7,558 nt of DNA from an uncultured Lachnospiraceae bacterium (GTDB taxonomy: Bacteria; Bacillota; Clostridia; Lachnospirales; Lachnospiraceae): positions 1,807 through 9,364 of the forward strand of contig CAJUCG010000133.1 in assembly GCA_910585065.1 (NCBI GenBank), given 5' to 3'. Position numbers and translations under genes: made by a program. The notes under the pieces are model-generated. The model saw nothing but the letters and a program-made list of their open reading frames with translations. It was not told the origin of the DNA and searched no databases. This document shows, piece by piece, positions 6,196 to 7,558 of the stretch (positions are counted from its first letter, which is position 1; every line of letters starts with the position of its first letter).

Positions 6196-6345
6196 CTAAA
6201 AGGTCAGATCTTTTTTTCGGTGCAAAAGTTTCGCACCACCCACAATTAGAAACGCACCCATTGCTGCCGCGCCTACAATCAGCAAAATACCAAAAACGAT
6301 ATTCATTGCTCCAACGGATTTCATAGTTTTGTAAATTTTTTCCAT
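6196..6345 (-). CDS. Small hydrophobic membrane protein (49 aa), function unknown
   Basis: The protein has a short basic N-terminus (MEKIYKTMKS), a glycine/alanine-rich hydrophobic stretch (residues 11-41, VGAMNIVFGILLIVG... to ...GAKLL) and a basic tail (HRKKDLTF). The core is long enough for one long membrane helix or a tight hairpin. It lies 58 bp downstream of pyrE on the same strand and is closed by a strong terminator, so it is probably cotranscribed with pyrE. TAAGAGG lies only 2 nt before the ATG, which is short spacing. Later in-frame ATGs (codons 8 and 14) have no better site. The overlapping 99-codon frame on the same strand encodes a Cys/Arg/Trp-rich, non-membrane sequence and looks like a shadow. 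I do not recognise a named family. Confidence 0.6.
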   Translation of the reverse strand: MEKIYKTMKSVGAMNIVFGILLIVGAAAMGAFLIVGGAKLLHRKKDLTF

Positions 6346-6403
6346 AACCTCTTACCATGTCCTTTCTTTCTCGCGGTTTTTGTGTGCTGTCTGCTTTTTT
6401 CAA

Positions 6404-7078
6404 CTATTTTACACCGTACTGCTCATAATATGCGTCGATCGCTGTCTTTATCGCATCGTCAATCACCATCTTACCATTATAATCCCGGTGATAAAGATGC
6501 TCTACCACATCCGCCATCGACACAATCGCATTTGCCTCTATTCCGTACAAATCCTTGATTTCTGCGAGTGCAGATTTCTCTCCCTTCCCGCGCTCCATAC
6601 GGTTTAGCGATACAATAAGCCCTTTGATGGTAACATCTCCCTGTGCCTTGATAATCGGGAATGTTTCCTCTATGGATTTGCCGGAAGTCGTCACATCTTC
6701 AATAATCACTACGCGATCGCCGTCCTTTATTGGACTGCCAAGCAAAATTCCCGTATCGCCATGGTCTTTTATCTCCTTGCGGTTGGAACAATAGCGCACA
6801 TCCACACCGTAAAGTTCGCTGATGGCGATGGCTGTTGTTACCGAGAGCGGAATCCCCTTGTAAGCCGGTCCAAACAGCACATCAAAATCCAATCCGTAAT
6901 AATCATGGATGGCCTTCGCATAATACTGTCCAAGTTTTCTTAGCTGGCTTCCGGTCACATATGCACCTGCATTCATAAAAAACGGGGATTTCCTGCCGCT
7001 TTTTAACGTGAAATCTCCGAATTTTAGCACATTTGCCTCCACCATAAAGTCGATAAATTCCTGCTTGTACTGCTCCAT
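6404..7078 (-). CDS. pyrE: Orotate phosphoribosyltransferase
   Basis: It makes orotidine 5'-phosphate from orotate and PRPP, the fifth step of UMP synthesis, in the cytoplasm. At 224 residues it has the normal family length. Diagnostic parts are all present: FTLKSGRKSPFF (23-34, orotate/PRPP-side lysine), FGPAYKGIPL (69-78), the mobile catalytic loop NRKEIKDHG (99-107) and the PRPP loop VVIIEDVTTSGKS (123-135). The ATG at 7078 has AAGGAGG 9 nt upstream. A near-consensus promoter starts RNA about 34 nt before the ATG, leaving no room for a PyrR-type attenuator, so control must be at the promoter or absent. A 49-codon membrane protein gene follows. No other pyr gene is within the window. Confidence 0.96.
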   Translation of the reverse strand: MEQYKQEFIDFMVEANVLKFGDFTLKSGRKSPFFMNAGAYVTGSQLRKLGQYYAKAIHDYYGLDFDVLFGPAYKGIPLSVTTAIAISELYGVDVRYCSNRKEIKDHGDTGILLGSPIKDGDRVVIIEDVTTSGKSIEETFPIIKAQGDVTIKGLIVSLNRMERGKGEKSALAEIKDLYGIEANAIVSMADVVEHLYHRDYNGKMVIDDAIKTAIDAYYEQYGVK

Positions 7079-7118
7079 GCCCTAATTCCTCCTTATACCT
7101 TTTTGCAAAACTATCCAT

Positions 7119-7147
7119 ATTATAGCACTTTCCCTCCTAAAAAGCAA
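7119..7147 (-). promoter_or_regulatory. pyrE promoter
   Basis: On the minus strand TTGCTT (7147-7142), a 17-nt spacer and TATAAT (7124-7119) form a strong sigma-A promoter with an extended -10 (TGC before TATAAT). The predicted start is near 7112, giving a leader of about 34 nt to the pyrE ATG. That is too short for attenuation or a riboswitch. Confidence 0.75.
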
Positions 7148-7150
7148 TAC

Positions 7151-7192
7151 GGAAACACAGAAATAGGTTTCCTGTGAAATAAACTGGAAACC
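7151..7192. repeat. GGAAAC half-site repeats between divergent promoters
   Basis: GGAAAC (7151-7156), its inverse GGTTTCC (7166-7172) and GGAAACC (7186-7192) alternate in orientation between the two -35 boxes. The last two form a 7-bp inverted repeat with a 13-bp centre. The position suits an operator that could serve both pyrE and the hydrolase, but no regulator is identified and chance is possible. Confidence 0.3.
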
Positions 7193-7195
7193 CAA

Positions 7196-7224
7196 TTGCC
7201 TTTTTCCAAATTATCTGTTACAAT
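7196..7224 (+). promoter_or_regulatory. Promoter of the alpha/beta hydrolase gene
   Basis: TTGCCT (7196-7201), a 17-nt spacer and TACAAT (7219-7224) with TGT before the -10 form a good sigma-A promoter. The start would be near 7231, about 40 nt before the ATG at 7272. Its -35 lies 48 bp from the pyrE -35 on the other strand. Confidence 0.7.
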
Positions 7225-7271
7225 AGGAAAACAAATTTATTTTTTGCCACCCGGCAGAATGTGAGGAATTC

Positions 7272-7558
7272 ATGAAACAAGACGAACTTCTTTTAATCCA
7301 TGACGATGGATATAAGACGACCCTATACCCGTTCTTTACTGATCAGGAAGAGTGCAGGGGAACGATATTAGTTCTCCACGGAATGGCGGAGCATCATCGC
7401 CGCTACCGGGAATTTACTCTTTTTCTGAACGAAAACGGTTTCGATGTATATTTGTATGACCATCGCGGACATGGGACGGACAAAAAATTGGAGGAACTTG
7501 GCTTTATCTCGGAGACACATGGATGGGAAAAGCTTATTTTGGACGCGGTGGATGTGCT
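7272..7558 (+). CDS. Alpha/beta hydrolase, monoacylglycerol-lipase/serine-aminopeptidase-like (3' end outside window)
   Basis: The visible 95 codons give the first part of an alpha/beta-hydrolase fold. ILVLHGMAEHHRRY (32-45) carries the HG oxyanion-hole motif after strand beta-3, and FDVYLYDHRGHG (57-68) is the typical DxRGHG turn of monoacylglycerol-lipase-like (Hydrolase_4) proteins. The nucleophile elbow (usually GHSMG) and the Asp and His of the triad would lie beyond the right edge. There is no signal peptide, so it is probably cytoplasmic, cleaving small lipid or other esters; the substrate is unknown. GAGG lies 5 nt before the ATG. It is divergent from pyrE and shares its control region. 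Confidence 0.85.
   Translation, partial: MKQDELLLIHDDGYKTTLYPFFTDQEECRGTILVLHGMAEHHRRYREFTLFLNENGFDVYLYDHRGHGTDKKLEELGFISETHGWEKLILDAVDV

Noticed and set aside
6104..6403. 99-codon minus-strand ORF overlapping the small membrane protein gene
   Set aside because: It runs through the terminator hairpin and encodes a Cys/Trp/Arg-rich sequence without family features. The overlapping 49-codon frame has a coherent membrane-protein character and ends before the terminator.

Overview
The window looks like chromosome of a low-GC, Gram-positive gut or rumen Firmicute, most likely a Lachnospiraceae (the Roseburia/Lachnospira/Butyrivibrio area). This is inferred from AT-rich spacers, AGGAGG-type ribosome binding sites, sigma-A promoters, a DEFH-type helicase of a kind common in Clostridia, a GH5/GH43 plant-polysaccharide pair and the style of the proteins. 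The species cannot be named from sequence alone.

Layout, left to right. Positions 1-386 (minus) hold the N-terminal 128 codons of a superfamily 2 helicase that runs off the left edge. Positions 387-1467 are a long AT-rich gap without a convincing gene, and this is the most unusual part. It holds a perfect 24-bp inverted repeat (619-642 and 1147-1170), three degenerate TGACGGC direct repeats, a near-consensus rightward promoter (1069-1097) back to back with a weaker leftward one (1020-1049), and a 13-bp-stem terminator (1252-1289) that also serves the gene to its right. Positions 1468-2895 (minus) encode an AzgA/PbuG-type purine permease with no recognisable purine riboswitch in front. Positions 3193-4521 (minus) encode a lipoprotein GH5 endo-glycanase on a long acidic tether, and 4622-6091 (minus) a cytoplasmic GH43 glycosidase with a C-terminal CBM6-like domain. 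A terminator at 6139-6184 separates these from pyrE (6404-7078, minus) and a previously easy-to-miss 49-residue membrane protein (6196-6345, minus). The divergent gene at 7272 (plus, cut by the right edge) starts a monoacylglycerol-lipase-like alpha/beta hydrolase.

How the genes fit together. The GH5 and GH43 genes form a likely polysaccharide unit: a cell-surface endo-enzyme makes oligosaccharides, and an enzyme without a signal peptide trims them inside the cell. The permease (purine salvage) and pyrE (pyrimidine synthesis) are nucleotide genes, but each has its own control region, so they are not one operon. pyrE and the hydrolase share a divergent promoter region of about 190 bp with well-formed promoters on both strands.

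No tRNA, rRNA, CRISPR array, insertion-sequence transposase or integrase is visible. The best candidate for something undescribed is the 619-1290 segment. It may be an invertible or mobile piece of DNA, or a small-RNA locus, in front of the helicase gene. All of those readings are hypotheses.
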